In this document: positions 1 through 7,763 of the stretch, in pieces
Layout of the letters: each line of letters begins with the position of its first letter
Position numbering within the stretch: position 1 is the first letter of the stretch
NCBI GenBank assembly: GCA_026389955.1
Contig: JAPLGY010000664.1
Location: forward strand, 1-11,289
Reading direction: 5' to 3'
DNA: 11,289 nucleotides
Source: Caldilinea sp.
GTDB taxonomy: Bacteria; Chloroflexota; Anaerolineae; Caldilineales; Caldilineaceae
Notes under the pieces: generated by a model
What the model saw: the letters and a program-made list of their open reading frames with translations, nothing else
The model's database searches: none
What the model was told of the DNA's origin: nothing
Program-made: the position numbers and the translations under genes

Positions 1-2
1 TG

Positions 3-935
<933 letters not shown>

Positions 936-937
936 CC

Positions 938-2305
938 ATGTCGAACGACCTTGCCGGGTTGCAGAGACCCGGGTACCAGTGGGGGTACTGCGTGGACGGC
1001 GATCCTTCGCTCCTCGCGGAGACCCTGGTCGCCTTTGCCAACAGCGAGGGGGGCTGGCTGGTGCTTGGGATCGACGCAGAGGGCAAGGTCGGTCCCCTGC
1101 TCAGCGACGAAGAGGTGGTGGATGCCGTGCGCCGGGCGGAGAGGCTCTGCCGTCCGCCGGTGCGCACGGTCGACTGGCAGCCATTGGCCGTGCCGGGCGG
1201 GGTGGCCGTGCAGCTGCGGGTCGAACGCAGTGGGGAACTGCATGCGCTGGAAGATGGCCGTGTGTTGATGCGCCGCGGGGCGGAAAATGTGCCGGCGCCG
1301 GGCCATGAAATCGAACGGATGCTGGCCAGCCGGCCTGGCGGCGACTTTGAGCTGCAGCCGGTGCCGGGGGCCACGCGCGAGGATCTGGCGGACGAGACCA
1401 TCGACGAATACCTGGAGCGCCGCCAGAAACGCAACCCGCGCCAGGCGATCCTGCCCAAAGACAAACTGCTCCAGCAGATCGGCGCGCTCACGGAAGAGAA
1501 GGTGCCGACGGTGACCGGCCTGTTGCTCTTTGGGAAGGAGCCACAGTTTTTTATGCCGCAGTGTCGGACAGTCTTTGTGAAATTTGCCGACACCCAGCCG
1601 CGCGGGCCCGAAGGCACGCTGGGGTACGGGCGCCGCGAGGAGTTTACCGGCCCTTTGCCGCTGGTGATCGACCGGGCCTGGCGGGTGATCTGGGAAGAGA
1701 TGGACAAACAGGCGGTCGTGCGCGGTTTGCAGCGCCAGGAAGAGACCGAGTACCCGGCGACAGCGGTGCGCGAGGCATTGGTGAACGCCGTCGCCCACCG
1801 CGACTACCGAATCACCGGCCGCGGGATCGAGATCCGGATGTACAGCGACCGCATGGAGATCACCAGCCCTGGCGGGCTGCCGGCCCACATCACCCTTGAC
1901 AATTTGGTGGAGGAGCATTACAGCCGCAACCCGCGCCTGGTCAACGGCCTCTACCAGTGGGGCTACATCGAAGAGCTGGGGCTGGGAATCGACCGCATGA
2001 TCGAGGACATGGTCAACGCCGGCCATCCTCCCCCCAAATTTGAATCGCCCGGCCATCGCTTCACGGTAATCCTCTACAATGCACGGGACCGCAGGCGCGA
2101 GCCTTGGGAGCAGAGCATGAACGAACGCCAACTCAAAGCGTTGGAGTTTGTCCAGCAAAATGGTTCGATCAGCAACAGCGACTATCGTCAGCTCTGCCCC
2201 CATGTCGGGGCGGAAACGCTGCGGCTGGATCTGGCGGACATGGTCACCCGCGGGCTTCTGCTCAAAATCGGCGACAAACGCGGGACACGCTATATTTTCA
2301 AATAA
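938..2305 (+). CDS. AlbA_2-domain / HATPase_c_4 ATP-binding putative transcriptional regulator
   Basis: 455 residues in three parts. Residues ~10-125 are an AlbA_2 (Schlafen AlbA_2, formerly AAA_4) domain, recognised by AFANSEGGWLVLGID at ~32-46. Residues ~265-380 resemble the HATPase_c_4 fold: N-box-like EALVNAVAHRDY (279-290), GGLP (312-315) and EELGLGIDRMI (345-355). Residues ~394-455 look like a winged helix (MNERQLKALEFVQQNGSIS, then a predicted recognition helix). This layout is that of the COG2865-type predicted ATP-dependent regulators or helicases; the true biochemical role of the family is poorly defined. The ATG follows the gyrA TGA after two bases and has no good Shine-Dalgarno sequence, so translation is probably coupled to gyrA. 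DNA binding is inferred from the winged helix only. Confidence 0.85.
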   Translation: MSNDLAGLQRPGYQWGYCVDGDPSLLAETLVAFANSEGGWLVLGIDAEGKVGPLLSDEEVVDAVRRAERLCRPPVRTVDWQPLAVPGGVAVQLRVERSGELHALEDGRVLMRRGAENVPAPGHEIERMLASRPGGDFELQPVPGATREDLADETIDEYLERRQKRNPRQAILPKDKLLQQIGALTEEKVPTVTGLLLFGKEPQFFMPQCRTVFVKFADTQPRGPEGTLGYGRREEFTGPLPLVIDRAWRVIWEEMDKQAVVRGLQRQEETEYPATAVREALVNAVAHRDYRITGRGIEIRMYSDRMEITSPGGLPAHITLDNLVEEHYSRNPRLVNGLYQWGYIEELGLGIDRMIEDMVNAGHPPPKFESPGHRFTVILYNARDRRREPWEQSMNERQLKALEFVQQNGSISNSDYRQLCPHVGAETLRLDLADMVTRGLLLKIGDKRGTRYIFK

Positions 2306-2344
2306 CCCCAGTATCTCAACCGGGAGAAGGGGCAGGGCTTTCTG

Positions 2345-2383
2345 TCGCTGTTATCCCAAATATCCCAATTGGGATAACAGCGA
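2345..2383. repeat. 15-bp inverted repeat with three TATCCCAA half-sites, operator-like
   Basis: Perfect 15-bp arms (TCGCTGTTATCCCAA at 2345-2359 and its complement at 2369-2383) surround a 9-base spacer. The octamer TATCCCAA occurs twice in direct orientation (2352-2359 and 2361-2368, 9-bp period) and once inverted (2369-2376). The second and third copies form a perfect 16-bp palindrome at 2361-2376. It lies just upstream of the lepB -10 element. No T-tract follows on the plus strand, so it is not a typical terminator. A regulator-binding site is the likeliest reading; the regulator is unknown. Confidence 0.6.
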
Positions 2384-2417
2384 TGCGGGGCAATTTTCTG
2401 GGTGGGGATGGAGCCGG

Positions 2418-2426
2418 TGCTATAAT
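2418..2426 (+). promoter_or_regulatory. Extended -10 promoter for lepB
   Basis: TGCTATAAT gives a perfect TATAAT hexamer (2421-2426) with the TGn extension. No good -35 is present at 16-18 bp (TTCTGG at 2397-2402 is the nearest), consistent with an extended -10 promoter. The expected start near 2433 leaves a leader of about 40 bases before the lepB ATG. Confidence 0.6.
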
Positions 2427-2472
2427 GCACGGACAGGCGGGAGCCACCTTTCAACGGGGATGTAGGGAGTCC

Positions 2473-3144
2473 ATGCAAGCAACAAGCAATTCTGGGGATG
2501 AACACGTGTCGCTTCAGGCGGACTCGGCGGCGGCGGAAGCTCCTGAGCAGATGCAGCCGGAGGGGAAGTCTGCGGCTGAGGGCAGACCCGCTTACGGGTG
2601 GATGATTGTGCGTGAGCTGGTCGAGACCGTCGTTCTTTCTTTGGTGATCTTTCTGTTGATCCGCCAGGTGGTGCAGAACTATCGAATCGAAAACCACTCG
2701 ATGGAGCCCAGCTTTTACGAGGGGCAGTTTGTGTTGGTCAACAAGGTGGCGTACTGGTTTGGGGAGCCTGACCGTGGGGACGTTGTGGTGTTTCACAACC
2801 CGCGCAACACGGCGGAGGACTACATCAAGCGGGTGATCGGGCTGCCGGGCGACACGGTGGAGGTGCGCGACCAGGCGGTTTGGATCAACGGGGTGCGGCT
2901 GGACGAAGCATTTCTCCACCATGCGATTGTACCGGGGGAACTGGGGGGGCCTTTTCGGGTCGAGGACGGGCAGCTGTTCGTGATGGGGGACAACCGGCCC
3001 AATTCGAGTGACAGCCGGGTCTTTGGCCCGATCGAGCGGGATCTGGTGGTCGGGCAGGCCTGGTTGCGCATCTGGCCGTTGCCCCAGTTTGGGGTGGTGC
3101 AGCATGCGGATGTGCTGTTGGCTGCCCCGGGCAGCGGCAATTGA
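2473..3144 (+). CDS. lepB: Signal peptidase I
   Basis: 223 residues. This membrane-anchored serine protease removes signal peptides from exported proteins outside the cytoplasmic membrane. An acidic, Ala/Glu-rich cytoplasmic segment (residues 1-42) precedes one membrane helix (~47-66, [17 protein letters not shown]). The catalytic Ser76 is in NHSMEPS and the general-base Lys119 in [11 protein letters not shown]. The conserved [11 protein letters not shown] box is at 172-182. A single membrane anchor fits the Gram-positive/cyanobacterial/Chloroflexota type, unlike the two-helix E. coli enzyme. The ATG at 2473 was chosen because the frame upstream runs antiparallel to nothing conserved and AGGGAG (2464-2469) precedes it, although only 3 bases away. 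It has its own promoter upstream and is followed by deoC after 71 bases. Confidence 0.95.
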   Translation: MQATSNSGDEHVSLQADSAAAEAPEQMQPEGKSAAEGRPAYGWMIVRELVETVVLSLVIFLLIRQVVQNYRIENHSMEPSFYEGQFVLVNKVAYWFGEPDRGDVVVFHNPRNTAEDYIKRVIGLPGDTVEVRDQAVWINGVRLDEAFLHHAIVPGELGGPFRVEDGQLFVMGDNRPNSSDSRVFGPIERDLVVGQAWLRIWPLPQFGVVQHADVLLAAPGSGN

Positions 3145-3215
3145 TTGGAGCGCCAGCGCCGCAGGTTGTGCAGGCCAGGCGGGGTTGGGCGGGACATCCT
3201 GAGCGAGGTGAAAAA

Positions 3216-4004
3216 ATGATTCTGGTGGAGGAGATCGCAGCTGCGCAGGCGCGTGTGCTGGGAGCGGGGGGGGAGCATGAGTTTGTACCTGCGGCACTTT
3301 CGCCGGCGGCGGTGGCGGCGTTGATCGACCACACGCTGCTCAAGCCGGAGGCGGGGGAGGAGCAGGTGCGGGCGCTGGTGGCGGAGGCGGTCGCGTATGG
3401 GTTTGCAAGCGTCTGTGTCAACCCGATCTGGACGCCGCTCTGCGCCGAGCTGCTTGTCGGCAGCCCCACCAAAGTCTGTACGGTCATCGGCTTTCCCTTT
3501 GGGGCAACGCTGCCGGCGATCAAAGTCTTCGAGGTGGAGGCGGTGGCGGCGCTCGGTGCCCAGGAGGTCGACATGGTGTTGTCGGTCGGCCATCTGCGCG
3601 ACGGGGACTTTCATCTGGTCTACCGTGACATTGCCGAGGTGGCGGCAGCAGCCCATGCCAACGGGCTGCTGCTCAAGGTCATTTTGGAGACCGGTCTGTT
3701 GACCGACGCGCAGAAAGTGGCTGGCTGTGTGATCACCCAGGCGGCTGGGGCAGATTTTGTCAAAACGGCCACCGGGTTCAGCGGGGGGGGGGCCACTGCG
3801 GAGGACATCGCGCTGATGCGTCGTACGGTGGGCCCTGCGCTGGGGGTGAAGGCGGCGGGGGGGGTGCGCACAGCAGTCGACGCCCTGCGCATGGTGGCCG
3901 CAGGTGCCACGCGCATTGGCAGCAGCAGCGGTGTGCGTATTGTAGAAGAGCTGCGTGCCTCGACTCCGCTTCCGGCAGCAGAGTCCAGCGGGGCCGCGTA
4001 TTGA
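3216..4004 (+). CDS. deoC: Deoxyribose-phosphate aldolase
   Basis: 262 residues. The enzyme splits 2-deoxyribose-5-phosphate into glyceraldehyde-3-phosphate and acetaldehyde in deoxynucleoside catabolism; it is a cytosolic class I (Schiff-base) TIM-barrel aldolase. Family signatures are [10 protein letters not shown] (37-46), [10 protein letters not shown] (87-96), EVDMVLSVG with Asp119, KVILETG (154-160), FVKTATGFS with Schiff-base Lys183, and [10 protein letters not shown] with Lys212. The first ~30 residues extend beyond the usual E. coli-type start. The ATG at 3216 has GAGGTG five bases upstream. An in-frame TTG at 3141, overlapping the lepB stop, lacks such support and was not used. The small gene downstream starts three bases after the stop, so the two are probably co-translated. 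Confidence 0.94.
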   Translation: MILVEEIAAAQARVLGAGGEHEFVPAALSPAAVAALIDHTLLKPEAGEEQVRALVAEAVAYGFASVCVNPIWTPLCAELLVGSPTKVCTVIGFPFGATLPAIKVFEVEAVAALGAQEVDMVLSVGHLRDGDFHLVYRDIAEVAAAAHANGLLLKVILETGLLTDAQKVAGCVITQAAGADFVKTATGFSGGGATAEDIALMRRTVGPALGVKAAGGVRTAVDALRMVAAGATRIGSSSGVRIVEELRASTPLPAAESSGAAY

Positions 4005-4007
4005 CCG

Positions 4008-4304
4008 ATGGCTGAGCGCGTTTCCGATTTTGCGTTGATTGTGGGGCATGTCTGGCGTTGCACGGCCTGCCGTGACGCGCTTTTGGCCAATCCTTCGGGC
4101 ATGGGGGTCGGCTACAAGCTGGGGGAAAGCCAGCGGCTCTGTCTGGCGCGGCTCAGCGAAGATGATTTTCGGACGATGATGCAGCTGGCCGCAGTGACCG
4201 GGCTGCGTGTGAGCGAGCTGGAAGAGGCGGTGGACCACCCGCGCGCCCGGCTGCGCCATCTGGGCAGCACCAAAGGGGAACTGCGGTCAGGGCTGAGCCG
4301 GTAG
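4008..4304 (+). CDS. Small protein of unknown function downstream of deoC
   Basis: 98 residues, not recognised. The ATG lies three bases after the deoC stop, and the codon use matches the neighbours, so it looks like a real gene. A CxxC pair (Cys18, Cys21 in [11 protein letters not shown]) lies near the N-terminus, with one more Cys at 45. That could bind a metal or form a disulfide, but there is no second CxxC for a classic zinc ribbon. The middle ([26 protein letters not shown], about 50-75) looks alpha-helical and reads like a helix-turn-helix-sized helical pair. There is no signal peptide or membrane segment. Its coupling to deoC is the only functional hint. Confidence 0.7.
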   Translation: MAERVSDFALIVGHVWRCTACRDALLANPSGMGVGYKLGESQRLCLARLSEDDFRTMMQLAAVTGLRVSELEEAVDHPRARLRHLGSTKGELRSGLSR

Positions 4305-4350
4305 ACGACCGGGAGAGGATGTCTTCCAGGACGTTTGTTCGTGTCCGAGG

Positions 4351-4395
4351 GAAGGGGCAAGCGGAGAAGGGGCAAGCGGAGAAGGGGAAGGCAGG
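4351..4395 (+). repeat. Three tandem 15-bp units in front of the MBL-fold gene
   Basis: GAAGGGGCAAGCGGA occurs twice back to back (4351-4365, 4366-4380). A diverged third copy, GAAGGGGAAGGCAGG, follows at 4381-4395. The unit length is a multiple of three. Each copy carries a purine-rich GAAGGGG that resembles a ribosome binding site, but only the last stretch (AGGGAG at 4393-4398) is near the ATG at 4402. Confidence 0.75.
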
Positions 4396-4401
4396 GAGAC
4401 G

Positions 4402-5048
4402 ATGAAGCAGATTGTTCCTGGGTTGTGGGAGATCGACGAGATCGGCGACCGTGTGCACTGTTACTTGTGGGAATGGAGCGGCGGGTTGACGCTGGTCGAC
4501 ACGGGCTTTCCGGGGGACACTCATACGATTTTGGACGCATTGTCTGCCAGCGGACGGGCTCCTCATGCTGTGCGGCGGATCATCGTGACCCACGCCGACA
4601 TGGACCATGTGGGGAGCCTTGCCACGCTCAAGCGGGCGACCGGGGCGGTGGTGGGCTGCCATTCGGTCGAAAAAGTGTTGTTGGAGCGCCCTGAAAAGCG
4701 AGTGCCGACCCAGTGGTGGTTGCGCCCGCTCTTCGCCTTGCTGCGGCTGACCCCGCAGTTTGGTGTGCTGCCGGTCACCCCGGACGAACTGTATCTCGAC
4801 GGCCAGCAGACCCCGGAGGGGTTCACGGTCATTCACACCCCAGGCCATACGGCTGGCCACATTGCGCTGCTGCACCGTGAAAAGCGGGTCTTGATCGCCG
4901 GCGACATGCTCAACAACCGCGGCGGGCAGCTGGGATTTATGGAGACGATTTCGACGTCATGGTCTTTGGCCACGGCACGCCGATTTTGAAAAACAGTGCA
5001 CGCCGCGTGCAGTCGCTGGTCAGTCAGATTTACGCCGAAGAGGTCTGA
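4402..5048 (+). pseudogene. Metallo-beta-lactamase-fold hydrolase, broken by internal deletion and frameshift
   Basis: An ATG at 4402 with AGGGAG upstream opens a glyoxalase II-like MBL-fold protein. Metal-site motifs are THADMDH (residues 63-69, an HxDxDH variant of HxHxDH), TPGH (146-149) and AGD (166-168). After about residue 178 (RGGQLGF) the frame becomes unrelated and stops at TGA 4987-4989, giving 195 residues. The family's C-terminal end is present in another frame at 4944-5048: [20 protein letters not shown], ending at TGA 5046-5048. It includes the FGHG His that normally supplies a metal ligand. The helix usually found between the two parts (about 20 residues) is missing, so I infer a deletion of roughly 55-70 bases, congruent to 1 mod 3. 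The truncated product lacks the last ligand and is probably inactive. A sequencing or assembly error is possible. The tail overlaps the convergent amidohydrolase by 19 bases. Confidence 0.8.
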
Positions 5049-6694
5049 TCCGGCGCTTGATAGACGATGCGTCCGTCGAAGAGGGTCAGCTGGACCTGCG
5101 TCTGGGCGATGGCACCTTGGGCGATCTCCGATTCGGTCAGTTCAAAGAGATTGCGGTCGACGACGACCAGGTCGGCGCGTTTGCCTGGTGCGATCGACCC
5201 GATCGTCGTTTCCCATCCAGCTGCGCGGGCGGGGCCCAGTGTGTAGGCTTCGATGGCCTGGGCCAGGGAAATGCGTTCGGCGCCGTACCAGGGCGGTGCG
5301 GGCAGCCGTTCGAGCCGTTGGCGCACGAGGGCTGCGTGGATGCCTGCGAAGGGATTGGGGTCGGCCACAGGGGCGTCGCTGCCAAAGGCCAGCAACGTTC
5401 CAGCAGCGTGCAACGAGCAAAATTTGTAGAGCCGGTCGGCTCGTTCTCCCAGAAAACGGTCGGCGGTGTCCATATCGTCGAGGGCATGGATTGGCTGCAC
5501 GCTGGCGGTGATGCCCAGCTGTGCCAGGCGGGGCAGGTCAGCCGGGTCTAGGATCTGGGCATGTTCGATGCGGTGTGGGGTTGACGGCGCTGCGCCGCTG
5601 CCAGCCAGCTCGGCGAAGAGGTCCAGCACGGTTCGGTTGGCGCGGTCGCCGATGGCGTGGACGCTGATCGGGAAACCGAGGTCGAGTGCGCGGCGAAATT
5701 CGGCGGCCATCTGGGCTGGGGGGGTGACGCAGACCCCGCAGTTGTCGGGTTCGGCGGGCTCCAGCTTGACAAAGGGGGCCAGCATCCAGGCAGTGCGGCT
5801 GCCCAGGCTGCCATCGGCAAAAATTTTGACATGGCCCAGCCGCAGGTAGTCGTCGCCAAAGCCCGCACGCAGGCCCAGGGCTGCCAGATGGGGCAGGTCG
5901 TGTGCGGCCACATTGCAGGCAACTCGTTGGAGCAGGTGGCCGGTCTGGCGCAGCCGCAGCAGGCTGCTCCACTCGCTCGGGCCGTCGTCCCCCTCTTTGA
6001 GGCGCTGGGCGTGCAGTGCGGTGATGCCCAGCCGGTGCAGGGTTGCCAAGGCAGCTGTCAGCGCGGCATCCTGTTCGGCGGGGGAGGGAAGCGGGATCCA
6101 GCGGGCTACCAGGTCGATGGCCTGTTCGCGCAGCAGGCCGGTCAGCCGGCCGTCGGGGGTGCGGTCGAGGAGCGGGTCGGCTGGCGCAGCGGGCTGGTCT
6201 GTGAGCCCGGCGACCCGCAGCGCCGCCGAATTGGCCACGGCGCTGTGCAGGTCGCTGCGGTAAAACAGAGCAGGTCGCTCCGTCCCGGTCACACTGTCGA
6301 GCTCGGCAGCACTGGGGAAATGGGTTTCGCCCCACCAGCTTTCGTTCCAACCGTGGCCTACAATCCAGTACCCTGGCCGGGCTGCTGCTGCGGCGATCCG
6401 TTCGAGCATCTCGGCGCGGCTGCGTGTGCTGGCCAGCTGCACCCGGTGCAGGCCCAGTGCGTACTGGGAGAGATGGAGATGGGCGTCGCAGAGGCCGGGC
6501 AGCAGCAGCCGACCGCGCAGGTCGATCAGGGCAGTCTTGGGGCCAGCCAGGGCCAGCGTGCTGGGCGTGGAGCCGACGGCCAGGATCTGCTGGCCGTGGA
6601 TCGCGACTGCCTCGGCCCAGGGTTGGCTGGCTTCCTGGGTATACACAGCGCCGTTGTGCAAGATCAAACTGGGCGTGCAGGTCAGCTGCCGCAT
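5030..6694 (-). CDS. YtcJ-like metal-dependent amidohydrolase (amidohydrolase_3 family)
   Basis: 554 residues from the ATG at 6692-6694. This is an amidohydrolase-superfamily enzyme with a split beta-sandwich around a TIM barrel. The N-terminal sandwich strand [10 protein letters not shown] is followed by the HLH metal pair in LCDAHLHLS (~72-74). Further motifs are [13 protein letters not shown] (from ~290), HAIGDRAN (~346), RIEHAQ (~375) and FGSDAPV (~437), then the C-terminal [10 protein letters not shown] and DGRIVY strands. The order and wording are typical of the YtcJ group, whose physiological substrates are mostly unknown, so no substrate is assigned. An in-frame ATG at 6727 would add 11 residues. 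Neither start has a strong Shine-Dalgarno sequence; 6694 was preferred because the family motif then starts near the N-terminus. Its 3' end overlaps the tail of the broken MBL gene. Confidence 0.9.
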   Translation of the reverse strand: MRQLTCTPSLILHNGAVYTQEASQPWAEAVAIHGQQILAVGSTPSTLALAGPKTALIDLRGRLLLPGLCDAHLHLSQYALGLHRVQLASTRSRAEMLERIAAAAARPGYWIVGHGWNESWWGETHFPSAAELDSVTGTERPALFYRSDLHSAVANSAALRVAGLTDQPAAPADPLLDRTPDGRLTGLLREQAIDLVARWIPLPSPAEQDAALTAALATLHRLGITALHAQRLKEGDDGPSEWSSLLRLRQTGHLLQRVACNVAAHDLPHLAALGLRAGFGDDYLRLGHVKIFADGSLGSRTAWMLAPFVKLEPAEPDNCGVCVTPPAQMAAEFRRALDLGFPISVHAIGDRANRTVLDLFAELAGSGAAPSTPHRIEHAQILDPADLPRLAQLGITASVQPIHALDDMDTADRFLGERADRLYKFCSLHAAGTLLAFGSDAPVADPNPFAGIHAALVRQRLERLPAPPWYGAERISLAQAIEAYTLGPARAAGWETTIGSIAPGKRADLVVVDRNLFELTESEIAQGAIAQTQVQLTLFDGRIVYQAPDQTSSA

Positions 6695-6781
6695 CGTACT
6701 GCATCTTTCTGGCTTTGGCAGGCCCATCGGATGCTCGCTGACAGCAAGCGGTGGCGGGTCCTGCTATCTTGGTTGAAGACC

Positions 6782-6787
6782 ATTGTA
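6782..6787 (-). promoter_or_regulatory. Likely extended -10 promoter for the amidohydrolase gene
   Basis: Read on the minus strand, TGGTACAAT gives a TACAAT -10 hexamer with a TGn extension. No convincing -35 was found at 16-18 bp. The expected start near 6775 lies 48-81 bases before the two candidate ATGs. The 147-bp region 6695-6841 is a divergent intergenic region; I found no equally good forward promoter for the selenoprotein candidate in it. Confidence 0.45.
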
Positions 6788-6841
6788 CCATACTGCGGGC
6801 AAACGGCTTTTGAAAAAGAGAGGAGTGCAGAGGAGCAGCAT

Positions 6842-7381
6842 ATGAAATCGATCCCGAACAACATTTTGGAGATGCCGGTGCAGGGGATCCACCTGACTGG
6901 CACGAGCCTGCGCCAGGAGCTTGGCACTGCGCCGACTTTGCTGGTGTTTTTGCGCCATTTTGGCTGACCTTTCTGCCGGGAACTTGTGCAGGATGTGCGT
7001 TTTCTGGTGAACACGACCCCAGACTTTCCTGTCCCGCTCTTCTTTTATTTGGGGACAGTCGAAGAAGGACGTACATTCTTGTCCAAGGCCTGGCCGGAGG
7101 CGCGTGCCGTCTCCGACCCTGACAAAAAATTTTATCGGGCCTTCCAACTCAAACAAGGCAACCTGGGGCAGGTTTTTGGGCCGGGAGCGCTGGCCTGTGC
7201 CCTGCGGGCGACCGCAAAGGGGCACCGCGGGGGCATCCCGGTGGGGGATCCCTGGCAGATGCCTGGCATGTTTCTGGTGCAGGGGGAGGCTGTGCTGTGG
7301 CAGCACGACTTCGCCCACATCGGCGACCACCCCGATCTGACGGCGCTGCCCGCGCTGGCGGCGCAGCGTGCGCGCAGCTGA
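6842..7381 (+). CDS. Putative selenoprotein: peroxiredoxin-like (AhpC/TSA_2-type) protein with Sec at residue 42
   Basis: An ATG at 6842 preceded by AGGAG (6831-6835, 6-base spacing) opens a frame of 180 codons to TGA 7379-7381. It is interrupted only by TGA at 6965-6967, codon 42. Reading that codon as selenocysteine gives LLVFLRHFG-U-PFCRELVQDV. This matches the FLRHFGCxFCRE active-site region of peroxiredoxin-like AhpC/TSA_2 (thioredoxin-fold) proteins, with Sec for the first Cys and Cys45 as partner. The downstream half continues the fold: FPVPLFFYLGTVEEGRTFL, ARAVSDPDKKFYRAF, GRxFG-type turn and MPGMFLVQGEAVLW. The product would be a 179-residue cytosolic thiol/selenol oxidoreductase. 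No signal peptide or membrane helix is seen. Ordinary annotation would report a 41-residue ORF or drop it, and start a shorter ORF at the GTG 6986. The alternative is a Cys-to-stop nonsense mutation; the precise position and downstream hairpin argue against that. Confidence 0.75.
6979..7005 (+). promoter_or_regulatory. Candidate bacterial SECIS element for UGA recoding
   Basis: The apical stem GUGCA (6986-6990) pairs with UGCGU (6996-7000), closing the loop GGAUG (6991-6995) 23 nt after the UGA. A lower stem, GGAA (6979-6982) with UUCU (7002-7005), is separated by an internal loop (CUU/U). The apical GCA-GG..-UGC arrangement, and the Gs opening the loop, resemble the E. coli fdhF SECIS recognised by SelB. 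The stem includes G-U pairs, and a competing hairpin, UUCUGC (6971-6976) with GCAGGA (6988-6993), is mutually exclusive with it. Confidence 0.5.
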
Positions 7382-7432
7382 GCTGCCCCATCTCTTGCGG
7401 ACGGGTGAACGTGTTCCCTGGAGTGTATCGAT

Positions 7433-7461
7433 TTGACAGAGGGGCAACCCTCTGCTATTCT
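7433..7461 (+). promoter_or_regulatory. Strong sigma-70 promoter of the tRNA-Asp unit
   Basis: A perfect -35 TTGACA (7433-7438), a 17-bp spacer and -10 TATTCT (7456-7461) preceded by TGC. The spacer contains most of a perfect 7-bp inverted repeat, CAGAGGG (7437-7443) and CCCTCTG (7448-7454), with a 4-base loop GCAA. Transcription should start near 7468, leaving a leader of about 100 bases before the tRNA. Confidence 0.8.
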
Positions 7462-7531
7462 ACACAACATCGAGCTGCACGGAGTTTAAGGATATGGGTG
7501 GGGTCAAAAAGACCTCGTCTGTAGACAGGGT

Positions 7532-7558
7532 AGCAAGAACAGGGCAGCAAGAACAGGG
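7532..7558 (+). repeat. Direct repeat of AGCAAGAACAGGG in the tRNA leader
   Basis: Two identical 13-base copies (7532-7544 and 7546-7558) separated by one base, between the promoter and the mature tRNA 5' end. Leader-processing or simple slippage are both possible. The function is not evident. Confidence 0.7.
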
Positions 7559-7565
7559 AAGACCA

Positions 7566-7638
<73 letters not shown>

Positions 7639-7697
7639 CACGAAGTCACTCTGCATGTACAGGCCTGACCGGCTGACGCAGAAACATATTCAGAGAG

Positions 7698-7733
7698 CCA
7701 TCCGGGGTTGCTTCCAATCCCGGATGGTTTTTT
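7698..7733 (+). terminator. Rho-independent terminator of the tRNA-Asp unit
   Basis: A 12-bp stem (CCATCCGGGGTT with AATCCCGGATGG, one G-U pair) closes a 6-base loop GCTTCC at 7698-7727. It is followed at once by six Ts (7728-7733). The T-tract is only on the plus strand side, so it serves the tRNA transcript. It lies 60 bases after the mature tRNA end. The convergent fabI stop is 31 bases further on. Confidence 0.93.
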
Positions 7734-7763
7734 GTTGCAAGGTTGGGGCGGGTTTTTTCGGCG

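Noticed and set aside
2345..2383. Terminator after the AlbA_2 gene
   Set aside because: The hairpin is perfect but no T-tract follows it on the plus strand.
3141..3215. Upstream TTG start for deoC overlapping the lepB stop
   Set aside because: The ATG at 3216 has a GAGGTG at normal distance, and the extra residues are not family-like.
5657..6967. Long plus-strand open frame ending at the UGA of the selenoprotein candidate
   Set aside because: Most of it is antisense to the amidohydrolase. Only its last 42 codons (from 6842) belong to a real gene.
6986..7381. Separate gene starting at the GTG inside the peroxiredoxin-like frame
   Set aside because: It would lack the active-site motif, has no ribosome binding site, and continues the frame of the upstream part exactly.
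7698..7727. Bidirectional terminator that also ends fabI
   Set aside because: On the minus strand the stem is not followed by a T-tract, so only the plus direction is supported.
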